NCBI GenBank assembly: GCA_964362625.1
Contig: CAYIFA010000002.1
Location: 1-49,231 of the forward strand
Direction: 5' to 3'
DNA from: CAYIFA01 sp964362625
GTDB taxonomy: Bacteria > Patescibacteriota > Minisyncoccia > 1-14-0-10-42-19
Length of the DNA stretch: 49,231 nucleotides
The position numbers were made by a program, and so were the translations under genes. Below the pieces are notes generated by a model. The model was not told the origin of the DNA and did not search any database. It saw only the letters and a program-made list of their open reading frames with translations. Below, in pieces: positions 42,492-49,231 of this stretch (the first letter of the stretch is position 1; the number at the start of each line of letters is the position of its first letter).

Positions 42492-42872
42492 ATGAGGGTA
42501 TTTAAACCGACACGAAAAAATTTGCATCCAAGAATTATCCGCACGATGGAAAGAATCAAGAAATGGCACGAAGAAAATGGTTATAGTGACGATTATTCTG
42601 TTGACGATATTCTTCAAAAACAATTCGTTGCGATAAAAGCAGGCGCTTTCACAATTCTGGTTCAAGACGCTAGCGAAAAGGAATATCACGGAAACGCAAG
42701 TGTCGATGTTTATAACAGCAAAGGCGTTATTGTGGACAACAAAGTATTGTATAATCCAGTCAAGGGACATAGAGTTCCGAAAAGGGCTTTTATTGGAACG
42801 CCCATAGTTGACGGTTCAAGGCCGATGCAATACAAGCCAGTTCGCAGGAAAGATCCTATCTTTATTCCGTAG
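42492..42872 (+). CDS. Hypothetical protein, orphan cassette
   Basis: I do not recognise this 126-residue protein. It has a helical start (RIIRTMERIKKWHEENGYS), then strands FVAIKAGAFTILVQDA, SVDVYNSKGVIVDNKVLYN, and a Pro/Arg-rich tail. No signal peptide or membrane helix is visible. It has its own good promoter and ribosome binding site and a terminator at 42891, inside the polysaccharide operon, so it was probably inserted as a unit together with the HicB/HicA-like genes next to it. It resembles the single-gene cassettes at 8366 and 27304 in design, though not in sequence as far as I can see. Confidence 0.65.
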   Translation: MRVFKPTRKNLHPRIIRTMERIKKWHEENGYSDDYSVDDILQKQFVAIKAGAFTILVQDASEKEYHGNASVDVYNSKGVIVDNKVLYNPVKGHRVPKRAFIGTPIVDGSRPMQYKPVRRKDPIFIP

Positions 42873-42890
42873 ACGAGCCTAACTCCAAAG

Positions 42891-42915
42891 AGCCGACTAC
42901 ATGTCGGCTTATTGT
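42891..42915 (+). terminator. Probable rho-independent terminator
   Basis: AGCCGAC (42891-42897), a TACAT loop and GTCGGCT (42903-42909) form a 7-bp stem, followed by TATTGTTAT. It ends the orphan cassette. Confidence 0.65.
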
Positions 42916-43022
42916 TATCTAGACAAGATTAGCGAACGGTGATAAGATTGCTGAAATTAACTGTGAATAACCGCCATAAACTATATAAGCGTTATTTGTT
43001 ATTATTTATAAATAATCCTTTC

Positions 43023-43346
43023 ATGTTAAATTTTTTAAGTCGCGTTTTCGGTAGCTCTCGATCCGTTAGTAGAGCTGACATTAAAACTAAATACGGCATT
43101 CCGGATACTATAAATCTATCTTTTGAGATAACTGACGGCAAATTTATAATTACTTCACCAGATCTTCCCGGTTTTATTACTCAAGCGCGAGATCAAAAAG
43201 AACTTCTGGAAATGGTGGACGATGCCGTCTTAACTTATTATGATGTTCCGGAAAACGAGGCGGTTGGGGTTTTTAACGTTATTCACATCGATGGCCACGG
43301 AACTATAATGAGCGAGAGGGCCCATCCGGTTTTGGCGACCAGATAA
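43023..43346 (+). CDS. HicB-like antitoxin
   Basis: HicB antitoxins bind HicA and repress their own operon. The core here is LSFEITDGKFIITSPDLPGF, then ITQARDQKELLEMVDDAVLTYY, which is the HicB/UPF0150 partial RNase H fold. A GTG at 42939 would give 135 residues, but its N-terminus is a hydrophobic, unlikely extension; the ATG at 43023 gives 107 residues and has AATAAT 6 nt before it. No C-terminal DNA-binding domain is obvious. The partner HicA-like gene starts 2 bp after its stop. Order antitoxin-toxin is the reverse of the common hicAB. Confidence 0.7.
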   Translation: MLNFLSRVFGSSRSVSRADIKTKYGIPDTINLSFEITDGKFIITSPDLPGFITQARDQKELLEMVDDAVLTYYDVPENEAVGVFNVIHIDGHGTIMSERAHPVLATR

Positions 43347-43348
43347 TA

Positions 43349-43612
43349 ATGTCCGGAGAAATTAATTATAATTTTACTCCAAGGGAATGTGTCCGATCCT
43401 TAAATAGGATCGGATTCGTCAATAAATCAAAGCGCGGCAAGCATTTTAAATTTTATCCGCCAGAGCGTGTAAAAAATAAAATTCCTCCGGGGAGGCCGCA
43501 GTTCATTATGATCCCCAATCATAGAAATTTTTGGATTCAGCATAAAATTATAAGAGAATTACTGGAAATGGGCGGAGACGAACTTGTAAATGATTTTGTA
43601 AAAAATCTTTAG
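43349..43612 (+). CDS. HicA-like toxin (mRNA interferase family)
   Basis: HicA toxins are small double-stranded RNA-binding-fold ribonucleases with one catalytic His. The 87-residue protein shows TPRECVRSLNRIGFVNKSKR, then GKHFKFYP, where the usual GSH motif (catalytic His) has become GKH with the His kept, and IMIPNHRNFWIQHKIIRELLEM, the last helix. The insert before IMIPNH (ERVKNKIPPGRPQF) is longer than in typical HicA. It would cut mRNA when free of the antitoxin encoded upstream. It interrupts the glycan locus. Confidence 0.72.
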   Translation: MSGEINYNFTPRECVRSLNRIGFVNKSKRGKHFKFYPPERVKNKIPPGRPQFIMIPNHRNFWIQHKIIRELLEMGGDELVNDFVKNL

Positions 43613-43628
43613 TCACCCCATCCTTACA

Positions 43629-44996
43629 ATGGATAGCAATATTTCTTTATCCGAATCATTCGTTCGCGGAGAAGCCACCTCGCGCTTTTGGGGAATTTTC
43701 GCAAAAGCTGCCAGCATCGGCAGCGCGTTTTTGATTCTGGCCTCGCTTACTCCGTACCAATACGGCGTATGGTATTTGTTTTTATCGATTTATGAAATCT
43801 TTTCGCAAATTATATCGCTGGGTTCCGGCGTCATAAAAAACGAAGTAATGCGATTTATCGGCGAAAATGATTATGGACGGGCCAAGCGTCTTTTTGGTGA
43901 ATACCACGTTGCGCGTCTTATTTTGAGCGCGTTTTTGTGGGCGGTCTTCTTTTTCGGCGCTCCATTCTTGGCATTTCGTTATCAGCAAGATTTTATTCTA
44001 ATCATCCGTAGCGCCTCATTTTTGTTTCTTTTGGAATTTCTTGCATCCTTCGCGCAATCACTTCTAGCTATGCAATTTCGTTTTGGCGCTTCAGTCAGAG
44101 TTTCGACATACGCCAAGATAACGCAGTTCATAATTCTTCTCGGCTATTATTTTTATTCTTATATTGGCGTTAAAGAAGTCATGTTCTCGCTGGTGTTTTC
44201 ACTGGCGGCCGCCATCATCTTCATTTTGCCCACCGCAATTCACGAATGGCAACCGTGGCGCGCGCGGGTTGCCGCAGATAAAAATCTGTTTTTCAAAGTT
44301 ATGCTGGGGCCGGGTAAGTGGGACATTTCACGTTCTTTTATTTCGCACGTAGCATCCAGAGTCCAGCCGTTCATAATAAAAATATTTCTTAGCACCGAAA
44401 TGGTCGGGCTTTATGGAGTCGCGAAGTCTTTGGTTGAATTGTTGTTGAGCTTTCTTGCGGTTGATACATTAAGCACTTTAGTTCCACGCGAGATAAACGA
44501 GCGCAGCAAAATGCGTTCTATATTTGTTTTCGGTTCAAAGTATTTGGTGATTACCAGTTTAATTTTTGTTGCCGGTGGGGTAATCGGCACCTTAGTTCTT
44601 TTCAGTTTGTTTTTTGAGAATTATCTTCCGGCATTGCCGCTTTTCTATTTGCTGGTGTTGATGCTTCCGGTCCAGTCGTTTGGGCAAATGGTCGATGTTT
44701 TTTTGGTTGCGTGGCGTAAACAAAAATTTACCTTTGTTCGTTCGGTATCGAGATCCGCCTTATGGCTCTCACTGCTTCTTTTCTTGATTCCGCATTACGG
44801 CCTTTGGGGAGCAATATCGGCGGAATTGTCGGCCGTATTAATTTCGGCCATTTGGAGCTATTTTTATCTGCTTCGTCTTGAGCCGACATTTCATCTAAAC
44901 GCCAGAGAGATTTTTTCTTTCGGGGCGGAGGATCGGCTAATAAGAGATATTTTTTTCAATAATTTTTCGGCTATTTTCAGATTCATTAGGCGCTAA
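43629..44996 (+). CDS. Polysaccharide flippase, Wzx/MATE-like
   Basis: This 455-residue protein has about 12-14 membrane helices and the start FVRGEATSRFWGIFAKAASI, a pattern common to the polysaccharide_synt / Wzx family, followed by LASLTPYQYGVWYLFLSI. Wzx proteins flip undecaprenyl-linked repeat units across the cytoplasmic membrane. Mid-protein, VSFISHVASRVQPFIIKIF-like sequence matches the second half repeat. Placed between the GT-B-like paralogues, it fits the export step of the locus. No Wzy or Wzz homologue is visible in the window. It is followed 1 bp later by paralogue 4. Confidence 0.82.
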   Translation: MDSNISLSESFVRGEATSRFWGIFAKAASIGSAFLILASLTPYQYGVWYLFLSIYEIFSQIISLGSGVIKNEVMRFIGENDYGRAKRLFGEYHVARLILSAFLWAVFFFGAPFLAFRYQQDFILIIRSASFLFLLEFLASFAQSLLAMQFRFGASVRVSTYAKITQFIILLGYYFYSYIGVKEVMFSLVFSLAAAIIFILPTAIHEWQPWRARVAADKNLFFKVMLGPGKWDISRSFISHVASRVQPFIIKIFLSTEMVGLYGVAKSLVELLLSFLAVDTLSTLVPREINERSKMRSIFVFGSKYLVITSLIFVAGGVIGTLVLFSLFFENYLPALPLFYLLVLMLPVQSFGQMVDVFLVAWRKQKFTFVRSVSRSALWLSLLLFLIPHYGLWGAISAELSAVLISAIWSYFYLLRLEPTFHLNAREIFSFGAEDRLIRDIFFNNFSAIFRFIRR

Positions 44997-44997
44997 T

Positions 44998-46374
44998 ATG
45001 AAAACGATTTTTATCGCCAGTTTTCATCCTTATATCGCAAGAAATATCCTTGCCACCCGGGCTTTCGGGCTACTTGCAGAGCAAAGCGATTTGCGGTTTG
45101 TGATTTTTTGTCTTGGTTATAAAAAAGAATATTTCGAAAAGCGTTTTGGCCGCGAGAACGTCATAATCGAAGGCGTAAATTTTGATTTTCCTTCCAAGCG
45201 CCTATCATCGTTTGCTATGAAGCGGATCGCCAAATACGGTCTTTATTCCACTTCCACTCTGCTTGAACGGGAAAGAAAAAAAGCAATGGACGGCCGACTT
45301 TTGTATTATTTGGCAACGGCCTTGCTCGCGATTGCATTGTCTCGCCTTGGCTTTGTGAGTCGGTTAAAGAGAAGAATTATGCGGATAGCTGACTACCAAT
45401 TGTCAGACAAGGATCGTTACCGCATCTATTTTGAAAAATATCGTCCCGATCTGGTATGGGTTACTGATATTCAAAGTGAACGCGATGTAGAGCTTTTGCA
45501 TAATGCTAAGTTTTTCGGGGTAAAAACTATTGCCAATGTCCGTGCTTGGGATAATCTGACTTTGCACGGTTTGATCCGGGTTCTTCCAGATTTGCTTTTT
45601 GCGCAAGCGGAAAAAATCAAAGAGCAGGCGATAAAATATGATGATATGCCTTCGGAAAAGATAAGAGTGGTTGGCGTTGCTCACTATGACCGGTATATGG
45701 CCGAGCCGCATCAATCAAAAAATGGTTTTCTAACTTCGCTCGGCTTTTCCGGTATTCAATTATCTGACGAGAAGCCTCTTATTTTGTGGACTCCGATTGG
45801 AGATAATTATCTGGATTCAAATGATACCGATCTTTACACGTGTAAAGTTCTCGGGAGTATCCGCGCAAATGTTGTAGCGCGGTTTTCACCCACTATTCCC
45901 GTTAAACAAATGGAGGACGTAAGGCCGTCTGATAATATGGTTTTTGATCGGCCCGGAGTAAATTTCAGACCAGGTATAATAGGCGATCAGGAAATTTCTG
46001 AAGGAGATGATGAACGGTTGATTGAAGAAATTTATTTTAGCAATGTGGTGGTGTGCGGGCCAACTACCGTGGCGCTGGATGCGGTTTTTATGGATAAACC
46101 GGTAATTTTAATCGGCTTTCATCCGCGGCAGTTAAGCTATCTGGGGGGGATTTTGCGCCGATATGATTATGACCATTTTAAATTCGCTATTGAATGCGGG
46201 GCGTTTACGGTTGCCAAATCCAGAGAAGAACTTTTAAAATACATTGACGAGTATGCCAGAAATCCTCAAGCTAAATCCCGCGAGCGGGAAATATTGCGTA
46301 ATGCTTACTGCGGCCCGGCTGACGGCAAATCCGGAGAAAGAATTGCTAAAGTTGTTTTAAGTATGCTGAAGTAG
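44998..46374 (+). CDS. GT-B-like glycosyltransferase, paralogue 4 of 4
   Basis: This 458-residue fourth copy of the family starts one base after the flippase stop. Landmarks are DLVWVTDIQSERDVELLHNA, AWDNLTLHGLIRVLPDLL, GVAHYDRYM, VVCGPTTVALDAVFMDKPVI and the end DGKSGERIAKVVLSML. It is the most divergent in the middle part. Separation from the other three by the inserted cassette and toxin-antitoxin genes suggests the locus was once continuous. Function as for paralogue 1. Confidence 0.7.
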   Translation: MKTIFIASFHPYIARNILATRAFGLLAEQSDLRFVIFCLGYKKEYFEKRFGRENVIIEGVNFDFPSKRLSSFAMKRIAKYGLYSTSTLLERERKKAMDGRLLYYLATALLAIALSRLGFVSRLKRRIMRIADYQLSDKDRYRIYFEKYRPDLVWVTDIQSERDVELLHNAKFFGVKTIANVRAWDNLTLHGLIRVLPDLLFAQAEKIKEQAIKYDDMPSEKIRVVGVAHYDRYMAEPHQSKNGFLTSLGFSGIQLSDEKPLILWTPIGDNYLDSNDTDLYTCKVLGSIRANVVARFSPTIPVKQMEDVRPSDNMVFDRPGVNFRPGIIGDQEISEGDDERLIEEIYFSNVVVCGPTTVALDAVFMDKPVILIGFHPRQLSYLGGILRRYDYDHFKFAIECGAFTVAKSREELLKYIDEYARNPQAKSREREILRNAYCGPADGKSGERIAKVVLSMLK

Positions 46375-46408
46375 TTTTAAGCTATATTAATTGATGAATT
46401 TTTTGTAA

Positions 46409-46421
46409 TATAACTTCCAGC
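46409..46421 (+). promoter_or_regulatory. -10 box of the C-methyltransferase gene
   Basis: TATAAC (46409-46414) is followed by 7 nt and the ATG at 46422. TTGATG at 46391-46396 is too close (12 bp) to be the -35. Another near-leaderless start. Confidence 0.45.
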
Positions 46422-47651
46422 ATGAGCAAATTATCGATGAAGTGCAGGGTCTGTGGCGGCCGGGTAAAAACCTTTTTCGATTTGGGCCGGCAGCCGCTCG
46501 CTAATTCGTTGCTGGAAAATCCGCGGCAATCAGAAAAAAAATATCCCTTAGCGTTAAATCATTGCAGTTATTGCGGTTCGGTACAATTGAATTATACCGT
46601 GAATCCAAAAACGCTTTTTTCAAAATATGTTTGGGTAACCGGTACTTCCTCGACCGCAAGAAGTTTTTCCAATGTCTTTTATAAGGAACTGGCTAGGCGC
46701 ACTCCGGATTCGCGAAAAAATTATGTGTTGGAAGTTGCATCCAACGACGGCACTTTTTTACTGCCGTTTTCAAAGCGCGGCTACAGAGTTATCGGTCTTG
46801 ACCCGGCCGCTAACATCGCTAAAATCGCGGAGAAAAACGGAGTACCAACTAAGGTCGCATTTTGGGGCCCAAAGGCCGCAAAAAAAATTTTGAATGAGAG
46901 GGGGCCTGCTCGTATAATATTTGCGAGAAACGTGCTCGCGCATGTCGCCAACCTTCAGGATTTTGTAAAAGGATTGGCGCTATGTTTGCACGAAGACGGA
47001 GTTTTGGCTATAGAGGTTCATTATGCCGCAAAAATACTTAAGGAATTGCAGTATGACTCCATTTATCATGAACATCTGTGCTATTTTACATTCGGACCGT
47101 TAGAGCGGCTGTTAAAGCAATCCGGCTTGTTTGTTTTTGATTTATTTGAAGGGCCAATCAGCGGCGGATCACTTATTGTTTACGCCTCCAAAAATCATCG
47201 CCCGGCAACCAAGGCAGTTCAAATTTTAAGGCAGCGCGAAATGAAAGCCGGGTTATATAGTTTCAAGACCTGGCAAAATTTTGGCTTACGCGCTTTTTTG
47301 CACCGTAAAGAGTTTTTATTAATGTTAAATAAAATAAAAGAGGGTAAAGTTCCGGTGGTTGGTTGGGGCGCTTCGGCCCGCAGCTCCACTTTGCTTAATT
47401 TCTGCGGAATCGGCCCCGATTCTATTCCGGTGATTGCTGACCAAAATAAGCTTAAGCAAGGTTTGTATACCGCCGGTACGCATATGCCGATAATTTCTCC
47501 AGAAGTGGCGATGAAACTTAACCCGAAATTCATCGTGCTTTTAGGTTGGAATTTTGCCGCGGAGATAATGGAAAGCTTAAAGCGTAGATTTCACTATCGC
47601 GGCAATTGCCTTGTTCCCTTGCCAAATAGACCTAAAGTAATAAAGCTATGA
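46422..47651 (+). CDS. Sugar C-methyltransferase (TylCIII/NovU/TcaB9-like)
   Basis: This 409-residue protein has the three-part layout of nucleotide-sugar C-methyltransferases. An N-terminal zinc site has C8, C11, C48 and C51 (MKCRVCGG, NHCSYCGS). A SAM domain follows with LEVASNDGTFLL (103-114), then YDSIYHEHLCYFT (211-223), containing the Y-x-E-H residues used in catalysis by TcaB9-type enzymes. The C-terminal domain contains VPVVGWGASARSSTLLNF, a nucleotide-sugar binding motif. Such enzymes add a methyl to C3 of a 4-keto sugar, giving branched sugars. The rmlC-like gene overlaps its end by 4 nt (ATGA), as in known mycarose/noviose pathways. Position of methylation is inference. Confidence 0.85.
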   Translation: MSKLSMKCRVCGGRVKTFFDLGRQPLANSLLENPRQSEKKYPLALNHCSYCGSVQLNYTVNPKTLFSKYVWVTGTSSTARSFSNVFYKELARRTPDSRKNYVLEVASNDGTFLLPFSKRGYRVIGLDPAANIAKIAEKNGVPTKVAFWGPKAAKKILNERGPARIIFARNVLAHVANLQDFVKGLALCLHEDGVLAIEVHYAAKILKELQYDSIYHEHLCYFTFGPLERLLKQSGLFVFDLFEGPISGGSLIVYASKNHRPATKAVQILRQREMKAGLYSFKTWQNFGLRAFLHRKEFLLMLNKIKEGKVPVVGWGASARSSTLLNFCGIGPDSIPVIADQNKLKQGLYTAGTHMPIISPEVAMKLNPKFIVLLGWNFAAEIMESLKRRFHYRGNCLVPLPNRPKVIKL

Positions 47652-48205
47652 TATTTAAAGAATTAGATTTAAAAGGCGCTTTTGAAATACAGCTCGAATT
47701 CAAAGAAGACGTGCGAGGGTTTTTTATGCGGACGTACGACAATGAATTTTTTAAGAAACATGGCCTGGACCGAACCTGGGTACAGGAGAGTGAATCTTTC
47801 AGCCGCCTAAAGGGAACTATTCGCGGTTTGCATTTGCAATTGCCGCCGCATACCGAAGCAAAAATCGTGCGAGTGCTAACCGGTGAAGTTTTTTTTGCAG
47901 TGGTCGATTTAAGAAAGGACTCGCCGACTTTCGCCAAATGGGCAAGCGTAATCGTGTCTGAAGAAAACAAGAAAATGATTTATGTGCCGGAGGGTTTGGC
48001 CTTAGGGATGATGGCCTTAACCGATAATTGCCGGCTTCATTATAAAATCGACCGCGTTCATTCGCCGGAAAGCGCTTGGACCATCAAATGGGATGATTCG
48101 GATCTCGCGATTTCGTGGCCGCTTGCTAAGCCAGCGGCCATCTCCGAAAAAGACGCTAACGCCAAAAGTTTCAAGGATTTTTTGTATTCGGTATCAACAC
48201 TATAA
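47648..48205 (+). CDS. RmlC-like sugar 3,5-epimerase
   Basis: This is a 185-residue cupin of the RmlC (dTDP-4-dehydrorhamnose 3,5-epimerase) family. The motifs DVRGFFMRTY, TIRGLHLQLPPHTEAKIVR and DLRKDSPTFAKW are present, so the catalytic His of RGLH is kept, and the Asp of SEKDA is present. Two positions differ from the Salmonella enzyme: GFAHGF is GLALGM, so that His is Leu, and the later NYYSP is RVHSP. This may restrict it to one epimerisation or to another nucleotide sugar. It starts inside the end of the C-methyltransferase gene (ATGA), so the pair likely makes a branched deoxysugar. The stop overlaps the transposase end by 6 bp. Confidence 0.83.
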   Translation: MIFKELDLKGAFEIQLEFKEDVRGFFMRTYDNEFFKKHGLDRTWVQESESFSRLKGTIRGLHLQLPPHTEAKIVRVLTGEVFFAVVDLRKDSPTFAKWASVIVSEENKKMIYVPEGLALGMMALTDNCRLHYKIDRVHSPESAWTIKWDDSDLAISWPLAKPAAISEKDANAKSFKDFLYSVSTL

Positions 48206-49117
48206 GACGAGCCTGGTGAATAATTGAATCCATAACGCTGGCTTCGTCGACCACTCAAGAATTTCCATGATAGACGTCATATACGAATTAGCACGGAAAT
48301 TCGTGAGATGTCGAGTGCGTTCTTCACCAAGATTGAATACACGTTTCTTCCGAGAAAAGTATCTCTCAATCTCGGTTCGTTTCTTGTAAAGATCGGGATT
48401 CGCGGTTCGTTCCGCTCCGCGCAGGCGTCTATTTCTCTCGTTCCCATACGGAATGTTCCGCAAGGGAATCGCAATGTTGACTTTCTACCATTTTAAGAAA
48501 ACATCGTGCACAAAGTATTCGCTGTCATACCCTTTGTCGGCTGAAACTCCGGTGACGTTCCACCAACGAGGCGCTGCGCGTATCAACTGCGATCCCCATA
48601 CAATATCTGCTCGTGCTCCCGATGTTGCGTATTGTAAAAGAGGTAGTCGGGTATAGTAATCAATGATTTGATGAAGCTTGAAGCCGTTTTTCTCCTTGTA
48701 TCCGGAGTATGCCGAACCACGCTCATCATGCTTTGAATATGTTTCAACAAATGAAGAATCAAGAAGCAGAAGAAGCGGATTAGCGTTCTCGGCAATAGCG
48801 CGCGTAAGTGTTTTGAATATCCGGGAAAACCACATTGTGGCTATCGGTCGCTTTCTGAATTTAATGAAGGTTGAATAATCAATACCGCTTGCGCTTTCCA
48901 GATCACGGTAACTACAGCGCATCACTTGTTTGTACATGAGCCACCGAAACATGACTGTTTTGTCATATCCCTTTCTTCCTTTTGATGATGGTTTCAAGAA
49001 ACGAGTAAGCAGAACGTTCACTATTGGATGGTTGATCCATTGAAAACGAGCAAAAACCGGGATATGATGATACATACAAAGAAGATGCTTAATGGTAAAT
49101 GTTGTCGGTAACTCCAT
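48200..49117 (-). pseudogene. IS5-like DDE transposase interrupted by an in-frame amber codon
   Basis: The frame from ATG 49117 runs 210 codons (MELPTTFTIKHLLCMYHHIP onward), meets TAG at 48487-48485 and then continues in the same frame to 48200. LLLLLDSSFVETYSKHDERG supplies the first catalytic Asp, VSADKGYDSEYF the second, and the region after the stop, RTEIERYFSRKKRVFN, the Glu. The triad is therefore split by the nonsense codon. The total length, about 305 codons, suits IS5/IS1182-type transposases. A Trp or Gln codon changed to TAG is the simplest explanation. The element is probably inactive unless the stop is read through. Its 3' end overlaps the end of the rmlC-like gene. Confidence 0.85.
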
Positions 49118-49136
49118 TTTACCAAGAAGGCGTCTT
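48204..49136. mobile_element. Candidate boundaries of the IS5-like element
   Basis: AAGACGAGCC begins at 48204 and its likely partner AAGACGCC reads inward from 49136 on the reverse strand. After a short gap both continue with GGT-A/G-AA. The match is partial and no clear target duplication is seen, so the ends are tentative. The span would be 933 bp. Confidence 0.35.
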
Positions 49137-49231
49137 TTTTGTTATTTAAAAGCATTGTTCATCAAACTCAAGACTGTGTTTTAGGCAACCACATTTGGCG
49201 GGTTATTTAGCCGGTAATTTTTCAAAAATTC

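Noticed and set aside
42871..48214. Shared 10-mer AGACGAGCCT at 42871 and 48205 as an insertion site pair
   Set aside because: Too short, with no further similarity around either copy; chance is likely.

Overview
The window looks like a chromosomal segment of a Patescibacteria/CPR bacterium, most likely Parcubacteria-like. The evidence is small, tightly packed genes with 4-nt ATGA/GTGA overlaps, a UvrC lacking its C-terminal HhH domain, a PaaX/Cas2-like regulator, peptidoglycan-binding surface proteins, and a very large share of glycosyltransferases. The lineage is inferred from gene content; there is no rRNA to confirm it. The standard code is used (TAA, TAG and TGA all end genes). No stretch over 300 bases lacks a gene.

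1-16.5 kb is carbohydrate metabolism and glycan assembly. It holds a GT2 fragment, several GT4 enzymes, a glucan phosphorylase homologue without its PLP lysine, a GH57 enzyme, a PIG-L deacetylase, an MFS permease, and a leftward operon of GH130, a GT4-(alpha/alpha)6 fusion and a debranching-type glycosidase. A PaaX/Cas2-like gene (7562-8182) sits between two near-identical palindromes.

16.5-27.3 kb is more housekeeping: a RelE-type toxin-antitoxin pair, a methyltransferase, RNase J, a 967-residue protein with two complete GHKL ATPase modules and a terminal HExxH motif, tRNA-Leu(CAG), a peptide-type solute-binding protein, SecG, MurC and a short UvrC. Small palindromic repeats lie inside or at the ends of coding sequences here (murC, uvrC, and a methyltransferase end at 28.4 kb).

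27.3-48.2 kb is a surface-polysaccharide and cell-surface locus. It has methyltransferases, a GT9, two exported proteins, GDP-mannose 4,6-dehydratase followed by a ColD/RfbH-type PLP dehydratase (His in place of Lys), a GT-C-like membrane protein, four paralogous GT-B-like proteins, a Wzx-type flippase, a sugar C-methyltransferase and an RmlC-type epimerase. An orphan gene cassette and a HicB/HicA-like pair interrupt it. The right end carries an IS5-like transposase broken by an in-frame amber codon.

Together the genes suggest a cell that makes an elaborate envelope glycan with deoxy and possibly branched sugars and that stores or recycles glucan/mannan. Many -10-like hexamers lie only 6-9 nt before the start codon, suggesting widespread leaderless or near-leaderless transcripts. 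The most unusual items are the double-GHKL/zincin-like protein, the palindrome-flanked PaaX/Cas2-like gene, the palindromic in-frame insertion in uvrC, and two sugar enzymes with substituted cofactor lysines.
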